Below are positions 54,025 through 63,163 of a stretch of 64,000 nucleotides of DNA, one piece after another. The notes beneath the pieces are model-generated. The model worked only from the letters and a program-made list of their open reading frames with translations. It made no database searches and was not told the origin of the DNA. The stretch is taken from NCBI GenBank assembly GCA_963729815.1, contig CAVSPU010000002.1, positions 620,001 through 684,000 of the forward strand, in the 5' to 3' direction. The stretch is from DAHUXN01 sp963729815. GTDB taxonomy: Bacteria > Acidobacteriota > Terriglobia > Acidiferrales > UBA7541. The first letter of the stretch is position 1. The number at the start of each line of letters is the position of its first letter. The translations under genes were made by a program, and so were the position numbers.

Positions 54025-54837
54025 ATGAGACTCGTGATGGACTTCGCCGCGCTGGGTTTTTATATAGCCAGCTTTGCGTGTTATGCAGCGGACTTATTTC
54101 GTGACCGGCGCTGGATAGGCCGGCTGGCGACGCTGTTCCTGATTCTCGGGCTCGTCGCGCATTACTACGCGCTGATGGAACGTTCGCGCGTGATTCACGC
54201 CATTCCTTACGATGACCTGTACGGCTCGATGTCGCTTTTTGCATGGCTTGTGGCGCTGACGTATTTGGGACTGGAAATCTATCACCGGCAGCGCGCCGTT
54301 GGGTCTTTGGTACTGCCGTTCGTCATTTTCTGGCTGGTTGCAGTCTCCGTCGCGCCGTCGAGCGTTCACCATGTGACTGTCATGAGCGGAGCGCTTTTCG
54401 CGCTGCACATCACGATCGGCATTTGGGCGTATGCGGCGTTTGCCATCTCGTTTTTATTGAGTCTGGTCTACCTTTTTCAGAATCGCGTGCTGCGCGGCGG
54501 ACGTCCAGGGCTGGCCTTCTGGCGCTTCCCAGCGCTTGAAGTGCTGGAACGCATGAGCCGGTCGAGCGTCTGGGTTGGATTGGTTTTGCTTCTCGTGGGA
54601 ACGACGCTGGGTTTTACCTGGGAACATCGCCTGACCGGCCATTTCGCCGCGGCTGACCCGAAAGTCCTGGTGACGCTCGTTGTGGTTGCGATCTACGCAG
54701 CGTATCTGGCGATTCTGCACGCGCCAGCATGGCGGGGAGCGCGGGCGGCGTTTGTTTGCGCGTGCAATTTTGTCATTGTGCTGTTCAGCTACACGGTGGT
54801 GAATCTCTATTTCACTCGTTTTCATCGCTTCTACTGA
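54025..54837 (+). CDS. hemX: CcsA/HemX-type cytochrome c assembly membrane protein
   Basis: 270 residues from ATG 54025 (MRLVMDFAALGFYIASFACY); the longer frame from 53962 is not supported. About eight transmembrane helices. The CcsA/HemX core is visible in PYDDLYGSMSLFAWLVALTY, HHVTVMSGALFALHITIGIWAYAAFAISF and TLGFTWEH. Histidines that could ligate haem are present, but the tryptophan-rich WWD signature is reduced to a single tryptophan. HemX members adjust glutamyl-tRNA reductase level in Bacillus and sit upstream of hemA there as here. The stop overlaps hemA (TGATG). Confidence 0.85.
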   Translation: MRLVMDFAALGFYIASFACYAADLFRDRRWIGRLATLFLILGLVAHYYALMERSRVIHAIPYDDLYGSMSLFAWLVALTYLGLEIYHRQRAVGSLVLPFVIFWLVAVSVAPSSVHHVTVMSGALFALHITIGIWAYAAFAISFLLSLVYLFQNRVLRGGRPGLAFWRFPALEVLERMSRSSVWVGLVLLLVGTTLGFTWEHRLTGHFAAADPKVLVTLVVVAIYAAYLAILHAPAWRGARAAFVCACNFVIVLFSYTVVNLYFTRFHRFY

Positions 54838-56177
54838 TGGCTACTGATTCCATCCGCGAACGCATTGAAACAGGCGCGGGCGGGCGCGTGGAAATCGCGC
54901 TCATCGGCTGCAATCATCGCACTGCGCCGGTCGAGCTGCGCGAACGCGTAGCGTTTACGCCTGAGCAGGCGATTCGCGCCGCGTCGGAATTGCGCCGTCT
55001 GGGCGTGATCGAGGAAGCGGTGATTGTTTCGACGTGCAATCGTAGCGAGCTTTACGGCGTGAGCTCCGAATCGACCGGGTCCGCTCCGTCGGTAATGACT
55101 TCGTACTTGGCCGAGTTCCACAAATTGTCGACGGAGGACCTGAACGGGCGCCTCTATCGTCACGCCGGCCCGGAAGCGGTGCGGCACCTGTTTCGCGTTG
55201 CCTCGGGACTCGATTCGCTGCTGCTTGGTGAGGCGGAAATTCTGGGGCAAGTCCGCGAAGCGTACAATCGCGCGCTCGAAAGCGGGTCGACGGGCCCGGT
55301 GTTGAATCGACTGTTTCAGGGCGCGCTTGAAGTGGGCAAGCGCGTGCGCTCGGAGACGGAAATCGGGACGAGGCCGATGTCCGTGGCGCTGGCCGGGGTC
55401 AAACTGGCGGAGCGAATTTTCGGGGAGCTAAAAGGCCGCAAGGCTCTGATTGTGGGAGCGGGCTCCGTGGCCGAGCAGGTGGTCGAGCATCTGCGGTTGC
55501 GGGGAATCGGCGAGTTGCGTGTCGTCAATCGATCTTTCGCGCGGGCGCAGGAATTGGCGCGGCGCATGGGCGGCGATGCATATGAATGGCTGAATCTGGA
55601 ACGGGTGCTCGATCATCCGGATATTATCGTTACGTCCGTATCCGGGTCGGAGCACGTGCTCACTCGCTCGATGGTTGAATCCGGCATGGCGGCTCGCTCC
55701 GGCCGCTCGATGTTCGTCATCGATCTGGGAGTGCCGCGCAATGTGGAACCCGAGGCGCAGGGCCTCTACAATTTCTATCTGTTCAACATCGACCATCTGG
55801 GAGAAATCGTCGAGCAAAATAAGAAGTCGCGCGAAGAGGAAGTGCCGCGCGTGGAAACAATCATCGCGGATCATGTCAATAAATTCCTCGCCTGGCAATC
55901 GAGCCTGGAAGCGGCCAATTTGCTCGATGCACTGCGTTCGCGGCTCGACGCGGAGCGACGCTCGTTGCTCGCCGCGCACTTTGCGAACGCGAGCGAAATG
56001 ACGGAAACCGACCGGGCGCGGCTGGAAAAACTCACCGAGGAGCTTATCCAGCGCATCGTGCAGGTTCCCTCCGGGCGTCTGCGTCAGGCGCGAAAACTCC
56101 GGCGGCGGGTCGAAGGCCTTGCCGCACTGCGCGATCTCTTTGGACTTGGCGAATCTGAGGACGAGGAAAAATCGTGA
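54837..56177 (+). CDS. hemA: Glutamyl-tRNA reductase
   Basis: 446 residues from ATG 54837, overlapping the hemX stop. Family motifs: GCNHRTAPVELRERV, VSTCNRSELYG with the catalytic cysteine, RVASGLDSLLLGEAEILGQV, and KALIVGAGSVAEQVVEHL (NADPH fold). It reduces glutamyl-tRNA(Glu) to glutamate-1-semialdehyde, the first committed step of C5-pathway haem synthesis, and HemL acts next. Its stop overlaps the hemC GTG. Confidence 0.96.
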   Translation: MATDSIRERIETGAGGRVEIALIGCNHRTAPVELRERVAFTPEQAIRAASELRRLGVIEEAVIVSTCNRSELYGVSSESTGSAPSVMTSYLAEFHKLSTEDLNGRLYRHAGPEAVRHLFRVASGLDSLLLGEAEILGQVREAYNRALESGSTGPVLNRLFQGALEVGKRVRSETEIGTRPMSVALAGVKLAERIFGELKGRKALIVGAGSVAEQVVEHLRLRGIGELRVVNRSFARAQELARRMGGDAYEWLNLERVLDHPDIIVTSVSGSEHVLTRSMVESGMAARSGRSMFVIDLGVPRNVEPEAQGLYNFYLFNIDHLGEIVEQNKKSREEEVPRVETIIADHVNKFLAWQSSLEAANLLDALRSRLDAERRSLLAAHFANASEMTETDRARLEKLTEELIQRIVQVPSGRLRQARKLRRRVEGLAALRDLFGLGESEDEEKS

Positions 56178-57106
56178 AGCCGTTGCGGATTGGCACGCGC
56201 GGCAGCAAGCTGGCGCTCTGGCAGGCGGGACATATTCGCGAACGGCTGGAGCGCGAATGCGGATGGGCATCCGAGATGGTCATCATCAAGACATCGGGAG
56301 ATAAATTTGAATCGGCGGCGGTGGCGGCAATCGGCGGGAAGGGGATTTTCATCAAGGAAATCGAGGACGCGTTGCTCGATAGGCGCATCGATCTCGCCGT
56401 TCACAGCATGAAAGACGTTCCGACCGAGACGCCGCGCGGGCTTTTGTTTCCCGCGATCACCGAGCGCGAAGATCCGCGCGATTGCCTGATTTCGCGGCGC
56501 GGGGAAACCCTCCAGAAGTTGCCTCAAGGTGCGTGTATTGGCACCAGCAGTCTGCGACGGCAATCGCAGCTGCGGTATTTCCGGCCTGACTTGCGCGTTG
56601 CCGATCTGCGAGGCAACGTCGATACGCGCCTGCGCAAAGTCGAAGAGGGCGGGGTCGACGCGATTGTTGTGGCGAAGGCCGGCCTCGACCGGCTCGGCTT
56701 CAGCGGTAAAATCACGGAGGTGATTTCGGCGGAGATTATGGTGCCGGCGGTTGGCCAGGGAGCGCTTGCTATCGAGATGCGCGATGATGCAAGCGGTCTC
56801 ATGGAGACGCTTGCGGGATTCGATCATCCTCCCACTCGCGCGGCGGTGACTGCCGAGCGCGCGCTGCTGGCGGAACTCGAAGGCGGCTGCCAGGTGCCGC
56901 TGGGAGCGTGGGCGCGAATGGAGAATGGAACTTTGCGAATGGACGCCCGGGTTCTTGCGGCGGACGGTTCCGAGTGCATCGAGCGGTGCGCCAGCGGTTC
57001 CGCAGATGACGCGGAAAAAATTGGGCGACGCCTGGCGCAGGAACTTCTCGATGCGGGCGCTGACCGGCTGTTGCGTCTCGCGGGGAGGAGCGTTCGTGGA
57101 AACTAG
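56174..57106 (+). CDS. hemC: Porphobilinogen deaminase (hydroxymethylbilane synthase)
   Basis: 310 residues, GTG start at 56174 overlapping hemA. LRIGTRGSKLALWQAGHI is the classical start. IGTSSLRRQSQLRYFRPDLR and VADLRGNVDTRLRK line the substrate cleft, and LEGGCQVPLGAW carries the cysteine that holds the dipyrromethane cofactor. Joins four porphobilinogens into hydroxymethylbilane. Confidence 0.96.
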   Translation: MKPLRIGTRGSKLALWQAGHIRERLERECGWASEMVIIKTSGDKFESAAVAAIGGKGIFIKEIEDALLDRRIDLAVHSMKDVPTETPRGLLFPAITEREDPRDCLISRRGETLQKLPQGACIGTSSLRRQSQLRYFRPDLRVADLRGNVDTRLRKVEEGGVDAIVVAKAGLDRLGFSGKITEVISAEIMVPAVGQGALAIEMRDDASGLMETLAGFDHPPTRAAVTAERALLAELEGGCQVPLGAWARMENGTLRMDARVLAADGSECIERCASGSADDAEKIGRRLAQELLDAGADRLLRLAGRSVRGN

Positions 57107-57116
57107 GAGGCCGCTC

Positions 57117-57995
57117 GTGGGAAAGCGAATTGTGATCACCCGCGCGGCGGGCCAGGGCGAAGGACTGCGCGCTGAATTGCGCAATGCCGGAGCGCGCGTC
57201 ATCGAATTGGCGTGCGTCGAATTCCGCGAACTTAAGGATACAACCGACCTCGATCATGCAATCCGCTCGCTGGGCGAATTTGCGTGGATACTTTTCACCA
57301 GTCAGAATGCCGTGCGGTTTTTCGCGCGGCGGATGCGCGCGTTGGGCTTGCTGCCCGCGCAGACAGCCCACCTGCATTTCCATGTCGCGGCGATTGGCCC
57401 GGCCACCGCTGAGGCTGCTGCGAATGAAGGTTTTTCGGTAGATTTCGTGCCTCCTGCGGGCACGGGGCGGACGTTTGCGGGGAATTTCAAGGACTGCGTA
57501 CGCAGCGTCGCGGGAATGGAAATGAAAAATCCCCTGGTGAATTTCGCGCGCGACGCAGCGGGCATGAAGATTCTGGTTCCGCGAAGCGATTTGTCGCTGC
57601 GAGACCATGGCGCCGCGGACTGGACGGAAGTGCTCGAAGAAGCGGGGGCGCGTGTTGCGCCTGTCGTCGCGTATCGCACCTGCGTGCCGGAATCGCTCGC
57701 CGGGCCCGCGATGGATGATATTCTCCGCGATGGCGCGGATTGTTTTATTTTTGCCAGCCCCTCCGCATTCGAGAATTTTGCGAAAGCCGTGGGCGCTGAT
57801 GCGCTTCGGCGCTTCAGCGCTTCTTCGGTTTTTGCGGCGATTGGGCCCACGACAGCGGCCGCGATTCGGTCGGGTGGATTCACCTGTGCGATCGAAGCAA
57901 CTGAGCCCAACGCGAGCACACTCGTGGAGGCGATCGGCAAGTATTTTCAAGGTTCAGTGCGAAGCGCAAGTTCGCAAGGAGCAAGCTACGCATGA
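57117..57995 (+). CDS. hemD: Uroporphyrinogen III synthase
   Basis: 292 residues from GTG 57117 with AGGAGG at 57105-57110; a second GTG at 57096 has GGGGAGGAG and would add 7 residues. HemD is poorly conserved, but VITRAAGQGEGLRAELRNAG, WILFTSQNAVRFFARRM, and FIFASPSAFENFAKAV are recognisable, as is FAAIGPTTAAAIRSGG. It closes hydroxymethylbilane to uroporphyrinogen III. The stop overlaps the hemB ATG by 4 bases. Confidence 0.9.
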   Translation: MGKRIVITRAAGQGEGLRAELRNAGARVIELACVEFRELKDTTDLDHAIRSLGEFAWILFTSQNAVRFFARRMRALGLLPAQTAHLHFHVAAIGPATAEAAANEGFSVDFVPPAGTGRTFAGNFKDCVRSVAGMEMKNPLVNFARDAAGMKILVPRSDLSLRDHGAADWTEVLEEAGARVAPVVAYRTCVPESLAGPAMDDILRDGADCFIFASPSAFENFAKAVGADALRRFSASSVFAAIGPTTAAAIRSGGFTCAIEATEPNASTLVEAIGKYFQGSVRSASSQGASYA

Positions 57996-58969
57996 GTTTT
58001 CCTACCCATCGTCCGCGCCGGCTGCGCCGCAACGAAGCGATCCGCAATTTGGTGCGCGAAACGCGTTCATCGACGGCCGGCCTTGTTTATCCCATGTTCG
58101 TTTGCCCCGGGACGGGAGTGCGCGCGGAAGTGAGTTCGATGCCGGGCATCGCGCAGCAGTCGGTCGATAAGCTTGTCGAAGAGGCGCGCGAGGCCGCCGA
58201 CCTGGGCATTCCAGCGATGATTCTTTTCGGTTTGCCGGAACACAAAGACGAGAAGGGAAGTGAAGGCTATATCGCGTCCGGAGTCGTGCAACGCGCGGTC
58301 GAGGCGATTCGCAAGGCGCGTCCGGAGCTGGTGGTGATTACCGACGTATGCCTTTGCGAATACACGAGCCACGGCCATTGCGGCGTCATGCGCGACGACG
58401 AGATTCTGAATGATCCCACGCTGGAATTGCTCGCGGAGATGGCGCTTTCTCACGCGCGGGCCGGCGCGCATATTGTCGCGCCCTCGGACATGATGGACGG
58501 CCGCGTCGCGGCGATAAGGCAAAAACTCGATGCTTCCGGCTTTGCGGATGTGGCGATTCTTTCCTATGCGGCGAAATACTGCTCCGGATTTTATGGGCCG
58601 TTTCGCGAGGCCGCGCAATCCGCGCCGCAGTCGGGCGACCGGCGCAGCTATCAAATGGATCCGGCGAACGCGCGCGAAGCGTTGAAGGAAGTGGCGATTG
58701 ATTTGGAAGAAGGCGCGGACATGATTATGGTCAAGCCGGCGCTGCCCTATCTGGACATTGTGCACCGCGTGCGGGAGGCATTCGATGTGCCCGTGGCGGC
58801 GTATAACGTGAGCGGAGAATACGCGATGGTGAAGGCCGCGGCGCGCAATGGGTGGATCGACGAAAAGCGCGTCGTGCTGGAGATTTTCACGTCGATTCAG
58901 CGCGCGGGCGCGTCGATTGTGCTCACGTATCATGCGAAGGACCTAGCGCGCTGGCTGAAAGACTGCTGA
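57992..58969 (+). CDS. hemB: Delta-aminolevulinic acid dehydratase (porphobilinogen synthase)
   Basis: 325 residues. RPRRLRRNEAIRNLVRET is the usual start. DVCLCEYTSHGHCG carries the cysteine triad of the zinc-dependent type. Active-site lysines are in ILSYAAKYCSGFYGPFREA and ADMIMVKPALPYLDI. It condenses two 5-aminolevulinate into porphobilinogen. ATG overlaps hemD (ATGA). Confidence 0.97.
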   Translation: MSFPTHRPRRLRRNEAIRNLVRETRSSTAGLVYPMFVCPGTGVRAEVSSMPGIAQQSVDKLVEEAREAADLGIPAMILFGLPEHKDEKGSEGYIASGVVQRAVEAIRKARPELVVITDVCLCEYTSHGHCGVMRDDEILNDPTLELLAEMALSHARAGAHIVAPSDMMDGRVAAIRQKLDASGFADVAILSYAAKYCSGFYGPFREAAQSAPQSGDRRSYQMDPANAREALKEVAIDLEEGADMIMVKPALPYLDIVHRVREAFDVPVAAYNVSGEYAMVKAAARNGWIDEKRVVLEIFTSIQRAGASIVLTYHAKDLARWLKDC

Positions 58970-58994
58970 ACGGATCCGTCCGAAACGATAATCG

Positions 58995-60314
58995 ATGGCC
59001 TCCCGCACAAACATGAAAAGCTCACGAAGCAGGGAACTGCTGCAGCGCGCCGAAGCATCGCTGGTCGGCGGCGTGAACAGCCCCGTGCGAGCGTTCCGCT
59101 CCGTCGGCGGGGAGCCGCTGATTGTGGAGCGCGCTGCCGGCGCACACCTGTGGGACGTGGACGGACGCGAATATATCGACTTCGTCGGTTCGTGGGGCGC
59201 GCTGATTTTGGGCCATGCGCATCCAGAGATTGTCGCCGCGATTCAAGACCAGGCTGCGCGCGGAACGAGTTACGGCATGACGACGGAGCTGGAAATCGAG
59301 CTGGCCGAGCGAATCGAGCGCGCCATTCCGTCGATCGAGAAAATTCGCTTCGTCAGTTCGGGCACGGAAGCGACGATGTCCGCGGCGCGGCTGGCCCGGG
59401 GCTTCACGAAGCGCGATTTGATTCTGAAATTCGAAGGCTGTTACCACGGCCACGCGGATAGTTTTCTCTCCGAAGCAGGGTCGGGACTGGCGACGCTGGG
59501 AATTGCGTCGAGCGCCGGCGTTCCCGAAGCGCTGGCGGCGATGACGCTCAACGCGCCGTACAACGATCTCGCGGCAGTCGCGAAGCTTTTTGCGGCGCAC
59601 GAAAACAAAATCGCCGCCCTGATTGTGGAACCCGTGGCCGCGAATATGGGCGTCGTGCCGCCTGTGCCGGGATTTCTCGAAGGGCTGCGCGAAATCACGC
59701 GCCGCGCGGGCGCGCTGCTGATTTTCGACGAAGTGATCACCGGATTCCGGCTGTGCTACGGCGGCGCGCAGTCGATCTACAAAATCGAACCGGACTTGAC
59801 GACGCTGGGGAAAATTATTGGCGGCGGATTGCCCGTCGCAGCGTATGGCGGGCGCGCGGAAATCATGAATCACGTCGCGCCGCTTGGCGCGGTTTATCAG
59901 GCCGGGACGCTTTCAGGGAATCCTCTGGCGATGCGCGCGGGCATCGAAGTGCTCAAGAAACTGGAGAAGCCCAAGTTCTACGTGGAGCTGAATTCGAAAG
60001 CGGAACGATTTACGGATCGGCTGAGAATTGCCGTTCGCGACTTGCGTGGCACAGCGCATGTCAACGCCGTGGGTTCGCTCGCGACGCTTTTCTTTGCGAG
60101 CGAGCCGGTGGGGAATTATGCGGACGCAAGAAAATCGGACACGCGGCGCTTCGCCGCATTTTTCCGCGCCATGCTCGACCGCGGAATTCTGCTTGCACCG
60201 TCGCAATTCGAAGCGCTCTTCATTTCGGCCGCCCACACAGAAGTCGATATCGAGCGGACGATCGAGGCCGCGTCCCAGTGTTTCTCCGAAATCCGCCACG
60301 CGTCCGTGATCTAG
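58995..60314 (+). CDS. hemL: Glutamate-1-semialdehyde 2,1-aminomutase
   Basis: 439 residues. The start is ATG 58995; SRELLQRAEASLVGGVNSPV is the family N-terminus. VRFVSSG-type active-site region (KIRFVSSGTEATMSAAR), LIFDEVITGFRL, and the PLP lysine in TLGKIIGGGLPVAAYGG are present. Produces 5-aminolevulinate from the HemA product. Last gene of the + haem operon, 25 bases after hemB. Confidence 0.97.
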   Translation: MASRTNMKSSRSRELLQRAEASLVGGVNSPVRAFRSVGGEPLIVERAAGAHLWDVDGREYIDFVGSWGALILGHAHPEIVAAIQDQAARGTSYGMTTELEIELAERIERAIPSIEKIRFVSSGTEATMSAARLARGFTKRDLILKFEGCYHGHADSFLSEAGSGLATLGIASSAGVPEALAAMTLNAPYNDLAAVAKLFAAHENKIAALIVEPVAANMGVVPPVPGFLEGLREITRRAGALLIFDEVITGFRLCYGGAQSIYKIEPDLTTLGKIIGGGLPVAAYGGRAEIMNHVAPLGAVYQAGTLSGNPLAMRAGIEVLKKLEKPKFYVELNSKAERFTDRLRIAVRDLRGTAHVNAVGSLATLFFASEPVGNYADARKSDTRRFAAFFRAMLDRGILLAPSQFEALFISAAHTEVDIERTIEAASQCFSEIRHASVI

Positions 60315-60351
60315 ATTTCGATTGCGGCCTGAATCCGCGCTCAGAAAGTTC

Positions 60352-61686
60352 CTAGTGCTCCAGAGTATCCAACGGCGGCTGCGCGAAATCATTCCTGTAA
60401 ACCACGCCGCCCTTCATCACGAACTTTACGTGCTCGAGCTGCATGATGTCGTCGAGCGGATTGCCTTCGACGGCGATGATGTCGGCATACTTATTAGGGT
60501 CGATCGCGCCCACCTGGTCGGACCAGTGGCCCTGAGAATAGTCCATCATCTCAGCAGCGTTTAGAGTCGCCGCCTGAATGGCCGCGAGGGGCGACATTCC
60601 GTATTGGACCATGTATTCGAATTCCCTGGCTTGCGTTCCATGCGGGAACGGACCCGCGTCCGTGCCAAAAGCAATCTTTATCCCCGCTGCGAGCGCTTTC
60701 TTGAAGCTGACTTCGTGAACACTGGCGCGACTTACCGTGCCGCCGGACTCTTTCAAGTCATCCTGCTCGATCATGATGTAAACGTAAAGCGTCGGGCAGA
60801 GCCACGTGCCTCGCGTTTTCATCTCCCGGATGTCGTCGTCGCTGAGATCGAGTCCGTGTTCGATGGAGTCGACGCCGGCCACGATGCAATTGTGCAGGCC
60901 AGGGTCGCCATAGGCGTGACAGGCGACTTTGCGCCCCTCGGCGTGGGCTTCGTCGACGATGGCTTTCAGTTCGTCGACAGTAAACGTGGGAATGCTGATC
61001 ATTTTCCCGTCATCAAAATACGATTTGTGCGTGCCGTAGACCTTGATGAAATCCGCGCCGTATTTGATTTGCTCGCGCACTGCTTTGCGAGCTTCGATCG
61101 GCCCATCGACGATTTGGACGCCGGACGGGACGGTTATGTCCGGCGAGTAGCCTTCGAGGGGATAACCGCCTGTGGTGGACATTGCGCGCGTGGCGACCTC
61201 GAGGCGCGGCCCGGGAATCAATCCGCGATTGATGGCCGTCTTGACGTCAACGTCGCCGTACATCGCGCCTTCGGTCTCGCAATCGCGCATGGAAGTGAAG
61301 CCGGCGTCGAGGTCTTTCTTGGCGTTGACGATGGCTTCGATTGTCCGGTATTGGCGCGATTCCTTCAGCAGCTGTTCGTCGTAGCGGCCGTTGTCCTCGC
61401 CGGTGAGGAAGATGTGTTCGTGGCCGTCGATCAAGCCGGGTAGCACGTAGGCATGCGACAAATCAATCACCGTCGCGCCATCGGGAATGGTGATTTCGTC
61501 AGCTTTCGCGACGCGGTCGATGCGATCGCCATTGATTATGATGATCATGTTCTCCAGGATTCGACCTGAATGGACGTCCAGCAATTTTCCGGCGCGAATA
61601 TATTCTTGCGTGGAGCGTTGCGCGAAGGCAGCGCCCGGCAAGAAGCCAAAAGCCAGGAAAGCAAGCACGGCAACCACGCGGCGCAT
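60352..61686 (-). CDS. Secreted metal-dependent amidohydrolase (imidazolonepropionase/prolidase-like)
   Basis: 444 residues from ATG 61686, which has AAGGAGGAG upstream and starts a signal peptide (AVLAFLAFGFLPGAAFAQ). The amidohydrolase fold shows PGLIDGHEHIF (first metal site; HEH replaces the common HxH), KVYGTHKSYF with the bridging-lysine region, VACHAYG and SIEHGLDL (metal histidines) and FGTDAGPFPHG (catalytic Asp). Exported members cleave dipeptides or cyclic amides. It ends 38 bases from the hemL stop, convergent. Confidence 0.9.
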   Translation of the reverse strand: MRRVVAVLAFLAFGFLPGAAFAQRSTQEYIRAGKLLDVHSGRILENMIIIINGDRIDRVAKADEITIPDGATVIDLSHAYVLPGLIDGHEHIFLTGEDNGRYDEQLLKESRQYRTIEAIVNAKKDLDAGFTSMRDCETEGAMYGDVDVKTAINRGLIPGPRLEVATRAMSTTGGYPLEGYSPDITVPSGVQIVDGPIEARKAVREQIKYGADFIKVYGTHKSYFDDGKMISIPTFTVDELKAIVDEAHAEGRKVACHAYGDPGLHNCIVAGVDSIEHGLDLSDDDIREMKTRGTWLCPTLYVYIMIEQDDLKESGGTVSRASVHEVSFKKALAAGIKIAFGTDAGPFPHGTQAREFEYMVQYGMSPLAAIQAATLNAAEMMDYSQGHWSDQVGAIDPNKYADIIAVEGNPLDDIMQLEHVKFVMKGGVVYRNDFAQPPLDTLEH

Positions 61687-61859
61687 TTCTCCTCCTTGTG
61701 CTCTTCGGAGCGCGCCGATTCTAAACCAAACAACGGCGCACCAGAGCGAAAAGGATTCGCGCTTGGTTCCCGGGAGCCTATCGGCTCGAAATATGCTCTG
61801 ACACATTTACGTATGATTATCCGTAGGTTTATTAGTCTTCACCCCGTGATCAGTCTCCC

Positions 61860-62112
61860 GGCAATCACCAGATAAACAACTTGTATTCTGGTTGTTAGAT
61901 AGCCTTCGGTGATGTAGGTAATATCTGGTACACAGCTTGCACGTGAAACTACAGCGATTTGAGATGCGAGACCCGAGCTTGACTTGGCCCCTGAGGTTAT
62001 GAGGGGAATGTAAGCAGGCTCTTGTTGGGTTACTCGATCTAGTTTCTGACGACCCGGGGTGGGTCGGAAGTGATGTGGGGAGGAGCCGGTCGAAGCTGAC
62101 CGGCTTTTTCTT
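61860..62112 (+). ncRNA. Structured RNA candidate with intrinsic terminator
   Basis: No gene fits 61687-62372. Several stable helices are visible. ACCAGATA (61867-61874) pairs with TATCTGGT (61922-61929), enclosing AACAAC/GTTGTT (61875-61880 with 61891-61896). CGAG-ACCC-GAGC (61967-61978) pairs stepwise with GCTC, GGGT and CTCG (62018-62036), capped by CCCCT/AGGGG (61988-61992 with 62002-62006). GACCC/GGGTC (62051-62065) follows, then AGCCGGTC/GACCGGCT (62084-62105) with a TTTTTCTTTTT tail. It could be an independent small RNA or a terminator-controlled leader of the gene at 62373. I match it to no known riboswitch, and 6S, tmRNA or RNase P signatures were not recognised. Confidence 0.55.
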
Positions 62113-62115
62113 TTT
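62084..62115 (+). terminator. Rho-independent terminator
   Basis: Eight-base perfect stem AGCCGGTC/GACCGGCT with the 6-base loop GAAGCT, then TTTTTCTTTTTC. It lies 258 bases before the next start codon and ends the structured RNA candidate. Confidence 0.88.
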
Positions 62116-62372
62116 CTTGCAGGTTGCCACCGTGGGCCAGTCGAGCATTTAGTTTCGTTCGTTTCGTAGTGATCGGCACGGCCCACTTTTTTTGCGCGCG
62201 AGTGGAAAATGTTTTCGTTAAATCAACAAAACACTTGCGCTTATGGTTTGACCGAAATCGGTGGTACTTTCGTAAGTCGCTGAAAACACCGCACGTACTA
62301 GGTCCGCGCCCTGGCTGTACCATTGCTCACACTCCCACCTGGCGTGTCAAATGGTCTTGGGAGGCGTCAGAA

Positions 62373-63005
62373 ATGGTCTTAGCCGTGGCATTGCTGCTGT
62401 TTCAACTTCCAGGCCTTCCAACTGCGGTTAAGCCTCCACAGGCCTCATCTGTAGCGCCTACAGCCGTCGCCGCAAGCGGCGCGTTGCCAATGACATCGGT
62501 CGTGTCTTCGGCGGCGGCTACGGGCTCCGTGAATAATTCCAAGGCTGGCCCGGACGACGGTAAGCCATCTTCTCAACCGGCTCCTTCTGTTGCGACGACT
62601 TCGGCTACGGCGATGGATTCACTGGCAGCTGCGGCTCCCTTGGCCGGCTATTACTTGCTGCCACCTCCCGCGTTTCGCCCCAAGGAAGAACCAACCGTCA
62701 TCACTCGCGAACGCTCGTGGCTCATTTTGAGCGCCGTGGAGCATGGGTCCGCAGGCTTCGACGCCTGGTCCACTCGACGCGCAATCTCGCAAGGCCGCAT
62801 CGAGGCTGATCCCGTCATGCGGCCATTCGCGAATTCGCCCGCGATTTATGGCGCAATTCAGGTCGTGCCGCTTGGCTTGGATTACGTCGCGCGGCACATG
62901 GAGCACAGCACAGGGTGGTCTCGCCATGTCTGGTGGGTTCCGCAGTCGCTGGCCACGGCGGCGTATCTTTTCAGCGGCTCTTACAACGTAGCCCACACGC
63001 ACTAA
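62373..63005 (+). CDS. Membrane/exported hypothetical protein with a Thr/Ala/Ser-rich linker
   Basis: 210 residues from ATG 62373 with GGGAGGC upstream; an in-frame start at 62124 would run across non-coding sequence. The hydrophobic start VLAVALLLFQLPGL is a signal or anchor. Residues ~20-95 are low-complexity Ala/Ser/Thr/Pro. The C-terminal part (SWLILSAVEHGSAGFDAWST; DPVMRPFANSPAIYGAIQVV; GLDYVARHMEHS) looks like the membrane-helix domain of small DUF5658-like proteins, but the match is from memory. Confidence 0.65.
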   Translation: MVLAVALLLFQLPGLPTAVKPPQASSVAPTAVAASGALPMTSVVSSAAATGSVNNSKAGPDDGKPSSQPAPSVATTSATAMDSLAAAAPLAGYYLLPPPAFRPKEEPTVITRERSWLILSAVEHGSAGFDAWSTRRAISQGRIEADPVMRPFANSPAIYGAIQVVPLGLDYVARHMEHSTGWSRHVWWVPQSLATAAYLFSGSYNVAHTH

Positions 63006-63163
63006 GCGTTTGGCCGCGTCCTCCACGCTCAATTTCCCCGCATGTATCTTGCAGTCTTCTCGCGAGTTTTCATTGCTGATGCGCGTGTGATATGTTGTCG
63101 CGCTGTAGCGGCCGCGCAAGCGAAGCGCTGCGGCTATGAATGTCGCCGCGCGAGGTGGGGCAT

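Noticed and set aside
61860..62112. 6S RNA, tmRNA or RNase P RNA
   Set aside because: No recognisable conserved core of these RNAs; helices do not follow their known plans.
62124..62372. Long N-terminus of the 62373 gene starting at 62124
   Set aside because: The sequence before 62373 is non-coding in composition, and ATG 62373 has its own Shine-Dalgarno and hydrophobic start.
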